From Sorex araneus (taxonomy: Eukaryota; Chordata; Mammalia; Eulipotyphla; Soricidae): a DNA stretch of 64,000 bases. Where the stretch lies: assembly GCF_027595985.1 (NCBI RefSeq), contig NC_073305.1, positions 82,144,474-82,208,473 on the forward strand, given 5' to 3'. Under the pieces are notes generated by a model that saw only the letters and a list, made by a program, of their open reading frames with translations, made no database searches and was not told the origin of the DNA. The translations under genes and the position numbers were made by a program. Numbering within the stretch: the first letter of the stretch is position 1; every line of letters begins with the position of its first letter. Positions 63,161 through 64,000 of this stretch are shown here, in pieces.

Positions 63161-64000
63161 TTGTTTTTTTTAAATTTTTTTTTTTTTGGCATGTGTCAGT
63201 CCAGTGTCTCCATTATCACATTTTGAAGAGGTTTTTCTTTCTCCATATGATCTTGGAGTGTTTCTCCTAGGTATTTATTACTTCTAGCCTTCGCATTAGT
63301 CAGTGCACTTGTTTTTTGTTCTGTTACTCTGCCTTAATTACTTCTTATGATAACATTTAAAGTGGGGACATTTAAAGTCTTCTTTTTTTTTTATATATGT
63401 TTGGGATCTTGGCATCTTTGGACTAAATATGGCATTATTTCTCTTGGTTTTGTTCTGGAAATCTCAAATACCTGTGTTTTTTACAGTTACTGTTTTTTAG
63501 TCAACAAAGCATATTTTACTAATTGCACTTAAAAGTTTCTAAATGGAGAAGAAACTAATATATATATATATATATGTGTGTGTATTCTCCTTTTCCCATT
63601 TTTATACTTTTTACCTTAAAAACTCAAGGAGTACGGAAAAGGCTTAGGCATTTTTATTTGAGATTGAAAAATCACAATTGTGATTTGTAAATTTCAGGTA
63701 GAAAATCTAAAGTGTTTTCCCTCTCTTCCCTGGGAGACACAGGAGTGTAAAGGTTGGTGATTATCTGTGGGCCACACCCACCAGGTAAAAGCCAGGTTCT
63801 TTATGGGAAGAAAAGAGGAAGTTGGTTAGTGTTTGCAGCATTTCTGGATAACCTCAAACAATTGTTTGCCTGGTGTTTTTTTTTTTTTTTTTTTAAACAA
63901 TTGGTTTTGTCCAGCTCAAAGACCTTTGGGCCAGTTTAAGCAGACAGGTAATTTCTCCATAATGGCTTTTAGAGTCAGTTTTTCTCATTATAAAGAGTGC
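63161..64000. other. AT-rich intronic stretch
   Basis: (TA)n with a TG run at 63559-63583 and a T-run at 63877-63893. No exon or repeat recognised. Confidence 0.4.

Larger units (their letters stand above)
52238..64000 (+). other. Intron 1 of the CpG-island gene (start)
   Basis: From donor GTGAGC to beyond the window. No convincing second exon was found. It holds SINEs, MIR, old L1 blocks and an RTE fragment, listed separately. Confidence 0.55.

Overview
The window is mammalian nuclear DNA, most likely from a shrew (Soricidae, Sorex-like). The main evidence is dozens of copies of a tRNA-headed SINE that I recognise as the shrew SOR type. Supporting evidence is a LINE-1 with mammalian ORF1/ORF2 architecture, relics of MIR, L2, MER5 and Tigger/MER2, and one CpG-island promoter. 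No prokaryotic or viral gene is visible. Nearly every short open frame is a SINE, simple repeat or GC-rich artefact.

Layout. 1-5.3 kb: SINE-dense, non-genic. 5328-11022: one almost complete L1 on the minus strand, flanked by a 14-bp target-site duplication (TSD) and with few visible lesions. 11-51 kb: gene desert of SINEs, truncated L1 3' ends, old L1 pieces, simple repeats and short unique stretches. One unique stretch (about 43.9-44.1 kb) has a TATA box followed by a strong splice donor. 51.4-52.76 kb: CpG island carrying a CRE, a TCTCGCGAGA motif, GC boxes and CCAAT boxes, then an upstream ORF and a first coding exon that ends four bases into the coding sequence (ATGG, then gtgagc). 52.2-64 kb: start of a long intron 1 containing SINEs, two old minus-strand L1 blocks and a fragment of a non-L1 LINE.

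How the repeats relate. Three SINE forms share one tRNA-derived head with A and B boxes (labels are mine). Type I has a CATATGG body and an A-rich tail, as expected for mobilisation by L1. Type II has a different body and ends without poly(A) in a (GTGACA)n-like tail. Type III carries a longer or altered version of that 3' end. The type II/III 3' end reads in frame as the C-terminus of an RTE-like LINE, two fragments of which lie in this window (26695-26850 and 59608-60080). The same tRNA head therefore appears to have been coupled to two different LINE machineries. Perfect TSDs around 5'-truncated, tail-only type II copies support this.

The only host gene signal is the CpG-island first exon at about 52 kb. 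Its identity cannot be proved from four coding bases; PPP3R1 is offered only as a testable guess.
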